From Polyporus tsugae (taxonomy: Eukaryota; Basidiomycota; Agaricomycetes; Polyporales; Polyporaceae): DNA of 64,000 nt. Shown here in pieces: positions 12,203 through 24,597 of this stretch. A model generated the notes under the pieces. The model saw nothing but the letters and a program-made list of their open reading frames with translations, was not told the DNA's origin and ran no database searches. The DNA is taken from positions 1,431,001-1,495,000 of the forward strand of contig JAHRBS010000012.1 of assembly GCA_024305745.1 (NCBI GenBank), in the 5' to 3' direction. Position 1 is the first letter of the stretch; the number at the start of each line of letters is the position of its first letter. The translations under genes were made by a program, and so were the position numbers.

Positions 12203-15200
12203 ATGAAGCACTTCCGCCGAAAACGGACGACCTCTACGACTTCTCCATCTCCCTCGAACCCCCATTCGGTGACCGTATCCGTCCCCGCACCTCTAGCGCC
12301 CGCTTCCCAGCCCAACACCCCACTATTTGCGCGTTTTACAACTCACCACGGCCAAGAAGGCACGGGGTCCAAGCCGGTCGTGTCCGGGCCTGTCGCACTT
12401 GCTCCGCGGAGGGCCGGTCAGGTCCCTGTCCCAGTACCCGCAGCTGGTCCGCCCTCGCGAGGACCATCACCTCATAAGGAGAGGGAGGTTGCTCAGGAGG
12501 AGTGGAAAGCCAAGCCTAAGCGAGCGGAATTGATGATGGAAGAGAGGAGGCCGAGCGAGGACGAGAGACGAGGGAAGGAGAGGGAGAGGGAGCGGGAGGT
12601 GAAGAGGATGCCGAACGATGGGGAGGCGCTTTTGGGGAGGAACGGGGAGCGTGTGGAAGGCGAGCGCGTTCTGTTACCCGCGCGGAAGCGGACGTTGAAG
12701 AGAGCGGGAGACAGGCAGGAGGATTCGGAGGGGCGAACCAGGGAGATCGTGGAGGAACGGCCGAAGAACGATACTTTGCCTCTACGGGACCCCACTTTGG
12801 ACGAACATCTTTCCTCTCCGGATGGGCGTGTTCCCCTTTCCACTCGCCAGGGGACGCAGCAAGGAGCGGAGGTGGGGACAGAGTGGTCGAGTGAGGCGCG
12901 ACGCAGGGAAGCGTCCCCCGTGAAGAAACGTGAGCCGGGAGAGGGTATGGGCGGGGCGGAGCGACCGCGCGTGAAGGGGCCACGTGTCCTTTTACCTCCT
13001 CGAACGGACTCACACAACAAGGTCGATGTTCACGGTGACGCGAATGCCCCATCAACTTCTGGGAGGATACCGGAGGACTCGGGAGCACGCGAAACGCATC
13101 AGGAACCTCGTTTCACCTCGTCCCCGGCGTTCGCATTTGGCTCCACTCACCATGGCTCTGCCTCTACGAGAGCTGTCGTCATCGGTCCTCCGTCACCTTC
13201 AGACGGATGGGAGGACAAGTTCTCCAGGCCGAAGCGACTGTACGGGAATACGGTCGCAGCCAACGCGCCTGCTTCATCTTCAAGTGGGAAGCCCTCGCGA
13301 CCGCTCTCGGACCCCTTCAACCCATCCGACAGGCCGACCAAGACGCAGAAGTCAACGGCAAGCTCATCAAATGTCTCAAGCGCCACAGCCGCCACTCAAG
13401 AATCCTCAAGCTCTGTTTCAACGTCTCGCGACTTGCAGGACCGATCACGCGTTGTAGGCGATCGTGTACTTCTGCCAGCAAGGAAAGTGATGCTCCGCCG
13501 TGCAGAGAACAGCGAGAGCGACGCTGCACCGGAACGAGGAAGGACGTTGAGCACGAAGCGACATTCACGACTGTCGCGGGACATCGGATCTGACGTCTCG
13601 GCGGCGACGTCATCTGGTCCTTTCGTGGCGTCGGCCGTCTCTACTCCATCGACCAATCTATCGTGTTCTGACGGGAATAGAGTGATTCTGGACGACATTA
13701 GAGTTCTTCCGGAAGTCGTACCAGCACGGCCCGACACAGCCTCTATTACGCCTCCGATGCGGCCGACAGCCAAGTCAGACCTCACTACGATCGACCCCAT
13801 GGCCAGCTCCAAGTCGGTGTTCCCAGCCATGCAACCATTGCCGGACTGTAAAAAGTCGCCGGAGGGCTCGACGACGGGCAATGTTTCCTCCGATACCACG
13901 ACAGCAACCTCTTCTTCCGAGACAAATGGACGGCCACCGAGACGCAGGAAATACTCGTTGCTTGCAGCGTTCGGGCTGCCGATGTCTCGGACGACGTTAG
14001 ACTCTGAGACGAGCACTGGGCCCAGCATGCATAACATGAAGGTATGGAAGAATTTCATTTGCGGATGGATTGTGCCTACTTTCGAGATCATCGTGCCTTG
14101 TGACCTCGGTGCAAGTGACGGGCGTGAGTCCGCATCCGTGAGGTGCGCGATGAGAGCGCGATGCAGTCTCTGTTGAGTGATAAGTAAAGGTATTGTTATA
14201 TGAGTGGGTCGTGATGCTTAGACGTTGGGGCCTTCAAAGCTTCATGCGCTTCCCCGCGGCTAGCACGCCGTATTCTTCGGCGTCACGTGGGCGCATCGAG
14301 AACGGGGGATCGTACCGCGAGTTAACCTTCTTCCCATTTCCGTGTAGTTATTCTCCCAGCTCGTTCCTGATTCCTTGTATTTATGCTGACGCTGCCGTGA
14401 CAACAGGCCCCGACCACGACTCCCTCGCCAGCCCCCTCTACTCCTTCTCTGTCTGTTTTCCCTCCCTCTGCCCCCGACACGCACCTTGCGCGTCCGGTCC
14501 TCGCGGCGTCGTCTAGCTCTGACAGCAGCGCAGGTTCGGTAAGCGAGTCCCGTCAGGTACGTATTACTCCATCATTCATCTCGCGTCCTAGTCGCTTCCT
14601 GTCGACAGGACGGGAAGTCCATGTCATAACATTGACGCGTTCCCTGTCTGCAGCGCCTTGCTTCTGCCGCCGGACGTTCTCCCCTCGACCTTCAGCTGCA
14701 CTTGTTGCACCTCAGTGGCTTCGACTTCTCTCTCGACGCACTTCTAGGCGACAGCCAGAAAGCTACCGACGACGTGCTCACCCGTGACGCCCCGCCCGAT
14801 TCAGTGCCCCTGCAGCCTGCATCGGTGCAGCCGCCACAAAGTCCAAAGACATCAAAACGCCGGAGCCCAGTTGCGATCTCTGTCGACTCCCCGCCAGCCC
14901 TCGCTTCCACTTCCGATTCTGATCCTCCTTCCGCGGCATCGGGCAAAACAAACTGGGTAAGGGCATCTCCATCCCCAACGCACAACTCAAATAGCCGCAA
15001 TCTTGCCCCGAACTCGCCCCCTTCTGCTCCTCCCCGAAAGACCTCCCCCATCCCTGCGGATCTTCCTGCTCGCGAAGCTCCTGTGCCCGTCCCAGCCCAA
15101 AAACCTGGTGCGAAGCCTACCTCACGCGGTATTGATCCTGATCATAGCTTGTTGTCCCCCGAATCGGATACGCGCTACCCGATTCCAAGACGTTCTTCGA

Positions 15201-18200
15201 CCAATCAATCTTCCCGGTCGCGACTGCACAAATCGTCTTCGCACCCGAACGACGTGTCTCCCAGCCGTTCTTCGCCTACCCACTCGTCTCCCGGGAAACA
15301 AGAGCCTTCCAACATGCTGCCCGTCGCAACCCACCGAGGGCCCATGCAAGGCCGCCCGCTCATTTTCGCTGCCATGGCCGCCGCTGAAGCCGAGGCGGAG
15401 ATTATGGACCCAAAAGCGTGGATGGCGATTGCCACGACGGAGATGCAGGTCCTGGAGACGGATGAGAGGCCCGTACAGACCGAGCACAGTAACGGTTCTA
15501 GTCAGTTCGTCAACGGCTATCCCACGCCCCGGTCCTCGTCCCCGAGGTTGCCCACGGGATCGCCCGACTCAAAGCAGGAGAGCAGAGGTGCGGCAGCGAT
15601 GGGAGCGAGTATCGGCGAGCCCTCCGCGAAACACTGGGCCAAAGAGAAACGAAACGACCCGCGCCACCCTTCGCCTTCGTACCCGCAGAGCCCTCCGACG
15701 CTACCGGTATATACGCGAGCGCCAGCGGACACGCAATCCCCTCGTCCACACAAGCTCAGCAAATCCAAGTCGCGTGTGAGTAGGATGACAGCGGCCTCGC
15801 AACCTATAACGCAACAACACCTGCACTCCCACTTCAACGGCCACACGCCTAGCACCCTCGGTGCGAAGCCTCCCACTCCCGTCGAGGATGCACCTCCCAT
15901 GCGCACGCGCGAAGGTCCGTCGAAGGCCGTTGCCAAGCTCACCCATGCTTCGTCCCATGGCACCTTGCTGGCCTCTGTGGCTTCCCTCGGCTCTCCATTC
16001 CAGATGCGTAATGAGAAGGCCCCCATCGATAGGCGTTCCTCCGAGGCATCGCGTTCACCCCCTCCGCGGGTCATCTCCTCGGAGTCACCTGTACCTACTC
16101 GTCCCGTCAAAGTGCTCACCGAGCGCCAAATGGTGAAACTTAGCGCCACGAAGGGCTTGTACGTAGACGCTTTGAGCGGGCCACATTCCTCGCAGCGCCG
16201 TCACGAACAGCCCCCGCCTGTCAAAAGCCCACCTTCACGTACCTTGCCACTGACACCCGACACCCCGCCTGACGAGCCGCCCATTCAGCAGGCATCAAGC
16301 AGCGGAAGCACAAACGGAGCGCCTTCCCGTCCTGCTACCCCTCCCCGCACGGTGAGCACTCCGAAGGTGGCGGAATCCGAGCTCCCTGGGAGCCCGAGCT
16401 CACCCGAGGACTACGCGCGGGCGCGCTCCCGACGTCGTGGGAAGGCATTGGAGAAGGATCGTCCTGAAGGGATAGAGAACGTCACTCCTGCGGCAGAGCC
16501 CGAACCTGAAGAACCTAAGGAGCCTACTTTCTATCCGCTCGAGAAACATGTCACCGAAGCGACGCTCTTTGGACAGTTGCTTGGGTACCTCTCTTTTGGC
16601 GATTGGCTTGCGCTTTCCATCGTCAGCAAGGCCATTCGGACAACGTTGTATGAGAACCGCGAACACACGGAGCGCGTCCTGGGGAGGTTTCTGCGCGTTG
16701 TCGGATACGCTCGTTGGGTGTTTTCCGAGAGTGAGCCGCTCGCTCTCACTTTGACGGTAATTATTCTTGGTCCCAGATTGACGCACTGGTGCTGAATGGA
16801 TCACTCACTAGGATTTAAACGCGTATATGCATGGTGTATCAGTTCCCTCGCATCAGTTTTCCCGTTATGCGGAGATGTACCTTGAGATGAAGGGACGACG
16901 GGAATGGGACTCGGTGCAGTCGCTTGCCGCGGCGTGCAGGTCGTTCACACGCGTCGTCCTCCGCCTTCGTGCTCAAGCAGAAGCAGAAGCGCGCGTTACC
17001 TCTGCCGTAGCACGCGAGAAGACTCGTAGTCCTCTGCGCGGATGGGGAGGCTCGACGACGTCCCTCAGCCACGTATCGCATCAGCAAGCGCACCCGACGC
17101 ACAAGAATCACTCACGAAGCTCGAGCCGCGCACCGTCCCCGACATCCATGTTCAGCCACTCCCATCACAGTCACCCTGGCCACTCGCGCAATGACTCATT
17201 AAAGGGCCACGTCATCCACCGCAGCCAGAGTGTAGCGCAGTTACGCGACCCCGGTCAAGGGAATGGAATGGGGGCATTCCAATCTCCCTTGTTCCGTTTG
17301 CGGAGAGCACCTCTGTTGCAGGTGTGCGTCCCTTCGCCGGACGGCGAGTGGCTCTCGGATGCGAGCGTGCTCGAGTGTGAACAGGAGCTGAAGCGTGCTG
17401 GAGTCTTGCACCTGCTGCGGCCTGGTGATGTCGTGTGGGATACTGCTGTTGGCGACGAGGGGAACGTGGGGCGACTGGTGTGGGACGGGAGCTATCTCAT
17501 CGTGAGTCGCCCTTGGCATTATATGCGCTTCTTGGTTGCTGAGAGCATGCCACGTAGGACTTGGACTACACGTACTGCCGTGTGGGCGACCTGCCGAAGT
17601 ATCTGCCGACCCTGGCGTTCCCGCCCTCGTACTTTCACCGAGTCATTCGCACGATGGGAAGCGGGAACCCTATTTGCCACATTGACATCTCACCCTGGGG
17701 CGAGGAGGTCGCGGCGAACCTCCAGTTGCTGCAGGACCGGATGAAGACCGAGACGTATGTCACTTCCATCAACCTTCTCCTTCCGCATCCTCCTGATCAG
17801 ACATATGTACAGGCCGCAAGGTGGACACCACATGGTCGTGCGGTGGGTGCACCGGTCTTCATTCACTATCCGCCCATCCGCGAGCGGCAAGCCGCTTCGA
17901 ATCTCGGTTCCGAAGAGTGTCGGACCAGGGCCTAGTCCTGGAGGCGCCTGGCTCGTTGATCCGGGCTGGTTTGGCACCGTCGTCGTCGAGGCTGAAGGCA
18001 CGAACGAAGCCCTTGCGGACTTGCAAGAGCGCTGTCGCGGTGCATTCCCTGTACGTGCGATGGGTGCGAACCCCAGCCTGAACGTCAGCCCTGAGCGTGC
18101 GGCACGGATGGAAGAGAGGAGGAGTGTGTTCCGAGTCCTTAGGGAACGGAGGTATGTGATTCCCTTCCGGTATCGCACACACCTTGATAGCTGACGTCTT

Positions 18201-18270
18201 CTCTCGCAGTCGTCCTGGAGAAATCTGGATCAAGACTGTTATGGACAAAGAGCGGTTGCTGCCTCCTTGA
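12203..18270 (+). CDS. Large low-complexity protein with F-box-like domain
   Basis: Seven exons (12203-14041, 14407-14556, 14654-16756, 16812-17501, 17558-17754, 17813-18151, 18210-18270) sum to 1,793 codons, all phases matching. Residues 1-1280 are mostly Ser/Pro/Arg-rich and predicted disordered. They include a highly charged Glu/Arg stretch near residue 120 and three copies of an RVLLPARK-like motif near residues 153, 259 and 419. At about residue 1305 is an F-box-like helix bundle (LLGYLSFGDWLALSIVSKAI), a likely SKP1-binding module. A conserved ordered C-terminal region follows (VCVPSPDGEWLSDASVL, RPGDVVWDTAVGDE, YTYCRVGDLPKYLPTLAFPP, DPGWFGTVVVEAEG). A His/Ser-rich insert lies near residue 1470. 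The 365-nt intron at 14042 is unusually long here, so the first exon could instead be a separate gene; the matching phase favours one gene. It probably selects substrates for an SCF ubiquitin ligase (inferred from the F-box only). Confidence 0.75.
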
Positions 18271-18958
18271 GCCTCAGGTCATGGCTCGGATACGAATCGT
18301 CACTTCCTTTATAGACATGCGCATGCATATTCTCCCCATCCTCCACACTGCATCCTGCTCCGCTGTGCCAATTAATGTCCAATTGTGTAGACCGCAAGTC
18401 CTGTATCGTTGTTGTTCACGTGTCCTCGCAGCCTGCCATTCTCATGTAATCGAGTGCTTCTGCTATTGTTGCGCTATCCTATTATAACGTATTTAATCCA
18501 TGTTTGTACAGTAGAGCTCCTAATGCCACCCCCATTTGAATGAGCCGCTATCTTCTCATTCTCGTTCCCGCATGTGGATCGATCACCAAAATTTACGTTT
18601 GACCGTAAAGATAACCTCGCCCGTGCTAGCGCTAGAGCTTTCGGACGCTGTCGTCCACTCAACCTTTAACCGCCATCGCATGACCAAGCGGTTTCTTCAA
18701 TGTGGTTCAATGAAACGATCGATTAGTAGCTCGGCTACTAGACCTACGGAACAAATGCAAGATACAATCAAGATGACACATGATTTCGATGGTGTTATAC
18801 ACGAGACGACGCATGGTACTCTAAGTTCTTTGGAAGGGAAGCGGGGGTGACTGAGAAAGCCCCAGGATGATCGGGTTTATGAGCGGCCACGTCACTGGCA
18901 TGAGACAGTGAAAAGCGTACTTGAACCAGTTGTCCAGATCGGACTGGTAGTCACGGCG
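18271..18958. other. Intergenic, convergent 3' ends
   Basis: About 690 bases between the F-box-like gene and the first OB-fold gene, which converge. No coding frame of note. Confidence 0.55.
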
Positions 18959-19618
18959 TTAGATTATGGCCTGTGTAGTGACCTCGAAGACTTGGATGAG
19001 GGCCTCGAAAATCTGGTCGACGAGGGTCTGGGAAAGCCCTTCCAGGTTGGTGGGGAGGAGCGCCTGGAGACGCGCCTCCGCCTGCTGGCGTAGCTCCGTC
19101 TCCGACCGGAGCCTGGCAGCGAACTCTGGAAAGGGTGGTATGTCCGTTGTCAGTCGGGCAAATTGTGGGTGGACTCGGGATACGAACCGCGAAGTTTCTG
19201 GTCCATGTCGGTCAACTTCAACTCGAAACCTTCGGTAACGATGTCCGCGCTGTACACGACGATGATGCTGAGGAGTGTGTGAGCTCTACAGGTATGCAGA
19301 TGGCCTCGCCAAGGCGCACCTCTCGCTTCCGTTCGGGATGCGGACCATCTGGTCGATTTTGATCAAGGCGCCTTCCGAGATGGGGCTGCCCTCGACGGGA
19401 GGGCCGATGTCTGAGTCGCGAGGGAAGACGACTTGGAACGAAATGTCGTCGCCGTCCTTGAGGATAGCTCGGTACAAGGCGACGAACCCCCCGATCTCGC
19501 GCCCCACGAGCTCTTCGATTTCGGTGACTTTGACGACAGGGCGCGAAACCAAAACCCGATAGTCGGTGGGGTCGCCAAGGCGGGCACAGACGTTAGGAGT
19601 AAGAGAAATGTCGGACAT
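18959..19618 (-). CDS. RPA70N-like OB-fold protein with coiled-coil tail (copy 1)
   Basis: Three exons (19618-19320, 19267-19188, 19125-18959) sum to 182 codons (181 residues), phases exact. The N-terminal 115 residues follow the layout of the N-terminal OB-fold of replication protein A subunit 1: a helix with LTPNVCARL, the strand YRVLVSRPVVKV, the strand pair YRAILKDGDDISFQVVFP, a helix SEGALIKIDQMVRI, and the last strand ESIIVVYSADIV. The DNA-binding domains and zinc finger of true RPA1 are absent. The last 60 residues (from FAARLRSETELRQQAEARL) form a helical, probably coiled-coil tail. The start ATG at 19618 sits directly before the OB fold; an in-frame extension upstream (to about 20014) lacks family support. 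RPA70N normally binds acidic checkpoint-protein peptides; whether this one does is unknown. Confidence 0.7.
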
Positions 19619-21570
19619 ATCTGTCTGGGCGAGGACGGAGACAGTCGAAAATAGGGAGGACGATGGTGCTGTTTCTCCACCTCCTCCAGGCAGGTTTTTA
19701 TCCCACCTCGGGCGGTGGAGGTTAACGCTGTAGACAGGTATGCAGGACGCATGAGCGCAAGAGAGGGGATTGGTGAGACAGTTTGCCGCGATGTGGCCGA
19801 TAATGGATCTCCGCCGAAGGTTTGAGGTCAGCAGCTCGGTGGATTGTGTTGTTCTACAGGCGGTCGAAGAATTTCTCCAAATCGAAGGGCAATTGGTGTA
19901 CGGACGCCTTCGTCGAACTTCAAGCCGCGAGGACATTGACACAGCGGCGGCTTGTGGTCGTGAATTGCGGCATGAGAAGGCAGAGCCTGCAGCATTGTGG
20001 TCGTGAGTTCCCAAGCACCCTGAGATTAATGGAACTAACTACCTTGAGACATTTGACATGGATCGGAGCGTGGACGTTGATAATTGAGGCAAATTGTGTT
20101 GAGCGAAACAGTCGGTGTAGTCCACGTCGGCGAAGACAAGGCCCCGGGCCATCGACTACAGTACGACGTCTAAGGGTAACTCGGCTAGAACCTCATGAAC
20201 GCGTCTTACCACGCATGAAATGCAAATTGGTGGAAGAGACAGTGCGCACTCAGGCGGTGACTGGAACCTTGCGGCGTGTTCAAGGTGGGAGCCGCTCGGA
20301 AACTCGCCCTTCGTCGAGATGTCCTCTCCTTCTGGTACTAGTACAACACATTGATCGGTCTCGGAAGATCCAACGCGCCGCTAGGAGACTGTCGCGGGAG
20401 AAGGAGTATGACTGTTGGAATGGTTAGTTGGAAGCAGCCATGTCGCCCGCCGCTACTGCATTTATGCCGGACCTCTAATTTCTACGCCCAGGTGATTTGG
20501 CGAACCACACCGCGTGGGGTGAACCACGCACCTCGTGGCGGCAGCTGAGATTCCTCCGTCCAGCGCGTTATGCATGCCAGACCAACCCCAGAGTGTTGCC
20601 GGATCCGATCGAGATGAGAACGGCGTAGTACGTGGCTGAGAAGTTCACAAAACAAAGACGACTTTGGGTCGTCCACGTGCTTACATGACAAGTTTGGTTA
20701 GTGACAATATACTTAAACCAGTCGCTAGTCAGTGACTAAGACCCTACGTACGGATTAAAATATTGACGAGCAAAGCGGGTCCTGCGTCCGGCAACACATG
20801 ATATGATCTTCCGTTGTGATCGTCGAATGTCGCTCGGCCGTGACGGACCTATTGTTGTCGGATTCAGTTGCACTCGCCGAGGGGAGCGGAACGTACGTTA
20901 CACAAGACAGCTTGAGATGGCTATGATGCGTCCCAATGCGGAGGGTGAGTTTTAATCGCTTAAACGAAGCGTTTAGATTGCTTGGATACTGTCTATGAGA
21001 GCGCGCGAAGCCTGTACCTCCAAGCCACACTAAATGTGTCCGTGCCGTACCCTCGAGGGACACGGGCGCTGGCGTCTGGGGAAAACAGTTTCACCAGGGT
21101 GTAGTGCGCGGGTAGTGCGTTAGTGCGGGGCCCATGGAAGCGCCCTCAGACACCCAGCGTTTGAGGACACTGGCAGGAGGCCAAGAAGATGATGTAGATG
21201 CGAACAGAGCCGCTCTCACTGGCGAAGTTACTGACCGGGGCGTTCTGTCGCGTTATGGCAGTCAACCACGGAATTTAACATATTAAAAGGTGACCTTGCT
21301 CATCCACAACGATTTCTGGCCCTTGAGATGTATTGGTCATCAGGAACGTAGGTTTGAACTATATAACGGTGGTACTTACCTTCATAGGAGTAAGTAATCG
21401 CTGTACTCCGGAGTCCATCACGGCGTCCCTTGGTATTTGGCCGTCCAAGTAATGATATGCAAACGTACAGAGCCGATGTAATGGTACAGAGTTCCAGACA
21501 ACAGTCGAATCGAAAAAGGCCGGAAGGTGACCACGGGTATGGCTCCCGAAATCTGAGAGGCTAGTAAATA
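19619..21570. other. Gene-poor stretch between the two OB-fold genes
   Basis: About 1.95 kb with no frame I can support on either strand. A G/T-rich run with repeated GTAGTGCG units lies near 21100-21130. It may hold the promoter of copy 1 and the 3' end of copy 2. Confidence 0.45.
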
Positions 21571-23617
21571 TCAGTCTGGGATGGACATCGCCGCGTCCGC
21601 CAGCCTGTCAATCCTCCTTAAGGCCTCCGCTGCTGCTGGATAAAGGTTGTCCAGTCGATGAAGGTCCCCGCATACATCTGCAAGAGCGCGCTCGAGCAGG
21701 ATACGTCTCCGTCGCTCCTCCTGGAATTTGGCGTCAGCGAGGAGCAGGGCAGCGCGCTCGTTGTGGACGGGGGTACTGTCTACAGGGGTGAGGTGCACAA
21801 CAAATCAGCAAAATCAGACATCCTTCCAGAGACGGCGGAAATGCTGGCCTGGGGGACAGTCATTGAAGGCTCGTGAGGAAGGCGCGATCGTTAGCCCAGC
21901 CCCGGAAGACCAAGAAATTTCCGGTCTGATCGCCGAATTGGGTTGATGGGCGTCGACGGCGGCCGCCGATCTGGCGTCGGAGATACTGTCGATGATTTCG
22001 ATATCGTGAACGAGTATCGGACTGAAGAAAATACAGAGTTTTACCACTGGGAACGAGCGACGAGGGGAAAATAGGAATACCAAATGTCAGCGCTGGGAAC
22101 CCGGGACATCCTCTTGAGTCTCACGACGGAGCCCACTTGCAGACTCTTGCGGTCATCTCGATCGCCGAAACTTTCTACAGCGGATGATGTGAACGCGAGC
22201 CACACGTACTCGCGTCCATCGGTGAGAAAGGCTTCATGGGACTTTGTTGCTGTCCCGCCATTGGGCAGACCGACAGAGCGCAGAACGAGTACTCTGAGCA
22301 CCGGGAAAGTTGACAGGACAGCGTCATCTGCATGGTCTTTGAGGCGAGCACAGGCATCCGATGTCAGGTAAACTGGGGGGAGGGCGAGAGGTTGGCGCGA
22401 CCGTGCGCTATCTGGAGGAGCCAAAGGTTTGCTGGAAATCGTTGAAGACGCCAGCGCCTTGGATGACAATTGGTGAGGGCTTAGTGCTGTAGCCGACTGG
22501 GAATCAAGATTTCAGCGTCTGGTAAGTCGTATGCACCGGTACCACAAGAGCCGCAGAGAAGGCCCGAGTGCGAAATACAAGAACGTACCCCTGCAGTTCG
22601 GATCGTCTCTTCTAGGCCGACACGCCTGGGGTACCTTCTAATTTCCTTCCCATTGGAAGGTGGCGGAGCCGTGACAGGATGGGGTGGTGGTTCACACCGG
22701 GTCTGGTGAGGATTGGATGGAGCTGAAGCTTGCAGCGATTGGAGAGGGGGCGCCTGATGAGCTCGAAATTCCTTTGCAACGGGTAGAACTCGTTGGGCGC
22801 TCGTGTAGGCTTGGAGTCTGTCAGTGTGTGGTTGCATACACGAGGCAAGTGAAGGTTGAGCGGGTGAGGGGCAATAAGAGAATGTTCGGCTAGACGAGGC
22901 GACAAGCCGTTGCGAACTCGAAGAAACGTCCGATGAGTTATCTGATGAGCCTGTCGGTGATGGTGCGTTGGGCGATCTCAGCGAGCGCAGTGACGGCGGG
23001 AGTCGTAATGGTAGTTTATCGATCTCTACAGGTGAACCACTAAGAATACAGCGTCAGTCACCCCTAGCAAATATGAGAGAAATAGCGTAGAATGTTACTC
23101 TTCAATGTACCATAAACGCGCTCTACGTGGTCACCTATCAGAATGAAAAAAAGGCAGCGACGTTTCGGCACTCACATAGAACGGTCCGACATCTGATTAA
23201 AGAACAGAGTGCTGGCACGCTTCACAAGATATTTGATTACCACGTTGAAGCGGGGCCCCTGGGGACGCATGGGTGTCAACATGTGGTTCAACGCCCCATC
23301 GACGCCCGTGAAGTTCGCCTTGAGGAACCTTACTATCCACTTACGTCTTTCTTTAAACCGTAACCCGCACGGACCTGCCCTGTCCCCCACACGATTCTAA
23401 TATCCACCATGGGCAAGCCGGGCAGGGTCAACTTTAGCGCCTCCAAGTCCGCGAGGAATTCCTCGATAATGTTGTGCGTTAAACCAGCCTGGGCGTCATG
23501 CTGTTTGGTTGTCTGCAAGGTACGCGCTCGGGTCCCTTTGTACTGTACCCATATTGCGGCGTGTTGTGCGGGGGGAGTGGCACTAATGCGGGCGTCCGCC
23601 TGAGATGTCCTTGCCAT
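21571..23617 (-). CDS. RPA70N-like OB-fold protein with Ser/Pro linker and coiled coil (copy 2)
   Basis: Four 3' exons join in exact phase: 23025-22589, 22496-22081, 22021-21858 and 21779-21571. The first is a Ser/Pro-rich linker (SPTGSSDNSSDVSSSSQRL...). The second carries the OB fold: YLTSDACARLKDHADD, FPVLRVLVLRSVGLP, EAFLTDGREYVWLAF, LQVGSVVRLKRMSRV, and after the next joint CPILVHDIEII. This matches replication protein A subunit 1 N-terminal strands in order. The C-terminus is a charged helix (AKFQEERRRRILLERAL...). A possible first exon starts at the ATG at 23617 (MARTSQADARIS...), but its splice joint to the linker exon is not settled, so the N-terminus is provisional. Same domain order as copy 1 (OB fold, then helix), with a longer N-terminal linker. 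No ssDNA-binding OB folds follow. Confidence 0.6.
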
Positions 23618-24597
23618 GTCGGGAGCGACGTCTGCGGGATAGTACGCGGATTGTACACGCCGCTGTGTTATTGCCGCTTGTTGTTTCTTCTCGCGTCGTT
23701 ACTATGACAATAATGGTAAGTTTCCGAAGAGACGACAGGGGGGAGAATGACATGAATGAAAGGAATAAGCCCTGTTGTGCGAGTCTCGGCTGATATCAGC
23801 CCGTCTCGCCATCTACTGAGTATCAGGCAAAGCTCAGGTTTGTGACAGATTCCGCGAGACTGGCCACATGGTCCCTTTCCCAGAGAATGGTCAGTGTGGC
23901 GGCGTGTCCCCAGTCGCACTCCTGCCACCAGTAATTGCGACGTCCTCTAGATCAAGAACCTACCACAGCGACTGGGTCCAGACTTGCCCAGGCTGACTAT
24001 AACAAGAAAACGCTACGAATTGGAGTTATCGCAGGATGAGACTCACTGTCAGTGTTGTGTCCGAAGAACTGCAAGGGGCTAACTTGAACTGGGCAAGAGC
24101 CTGAGGCTGAGAGCGCGCGGATGACGTTGAAAGTGGTTGACCATGAACTTTAACTTTAAGGTTACCCTTACCAATACGGGTTAGTCCGAGGCTTGGCGAA
24201 CTGTAAATTTAACGTATCTCGGCTTTTTATATTGAGGACAGATAGTCTATTCGGGAAATACACCTGTTGGATACTTTTTGGTCCTGGGGCCTGAGGTTCG
24301 AATCTCGGGCGAGTCGTTCTGTGGCCTAATGATGATATCATTGGCATGCTATAGCTAGATTTCAATTTCGAAGACATATTGGTATTCACTCGATCGGGTG
24401 TCGTTCGTGAAAAGTTCCTCAAGTCAAATTAAAGGTCGTTCACGACAGGTCTCTCTAAGAAAACTACATAAATGCCATTGAAAAAGCCGTGTCATGGTGG
24501 AATACAGTTTGTTGAATCTTCATCCAGGATAGCAGTGATGACTAGCAATCAACCCGAAGTTGCTGCGCCCCCTCCCCTCGTAACATGCGATCAAGAC
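23618..24597. other. Intergenic, no supported gene
   Basis: About 1 kb between the OB-fold gene and profilin. A ggttcgaatc string at about 24295-24304 matches the tRNA B-box consensus, but no cloverleaf can be drawn around it. Confidence 0.5.

Noticed and set aside
12493..13088. Long minus-strand frames opposite the first exon of the F-box-like gene
   Set aside because: Ser/Pro/Arg-rich mirrors of the low-complexity sense sequence; the sense frame continues in phase through six introns.
24235..24335. Possible tRNA around a ggttcgaatc B-box string
   Set aside because: No A box at the right spacing, and neither T stem nor acceptor stem pairs, so it is chance or at most a tRNA-derived relic.
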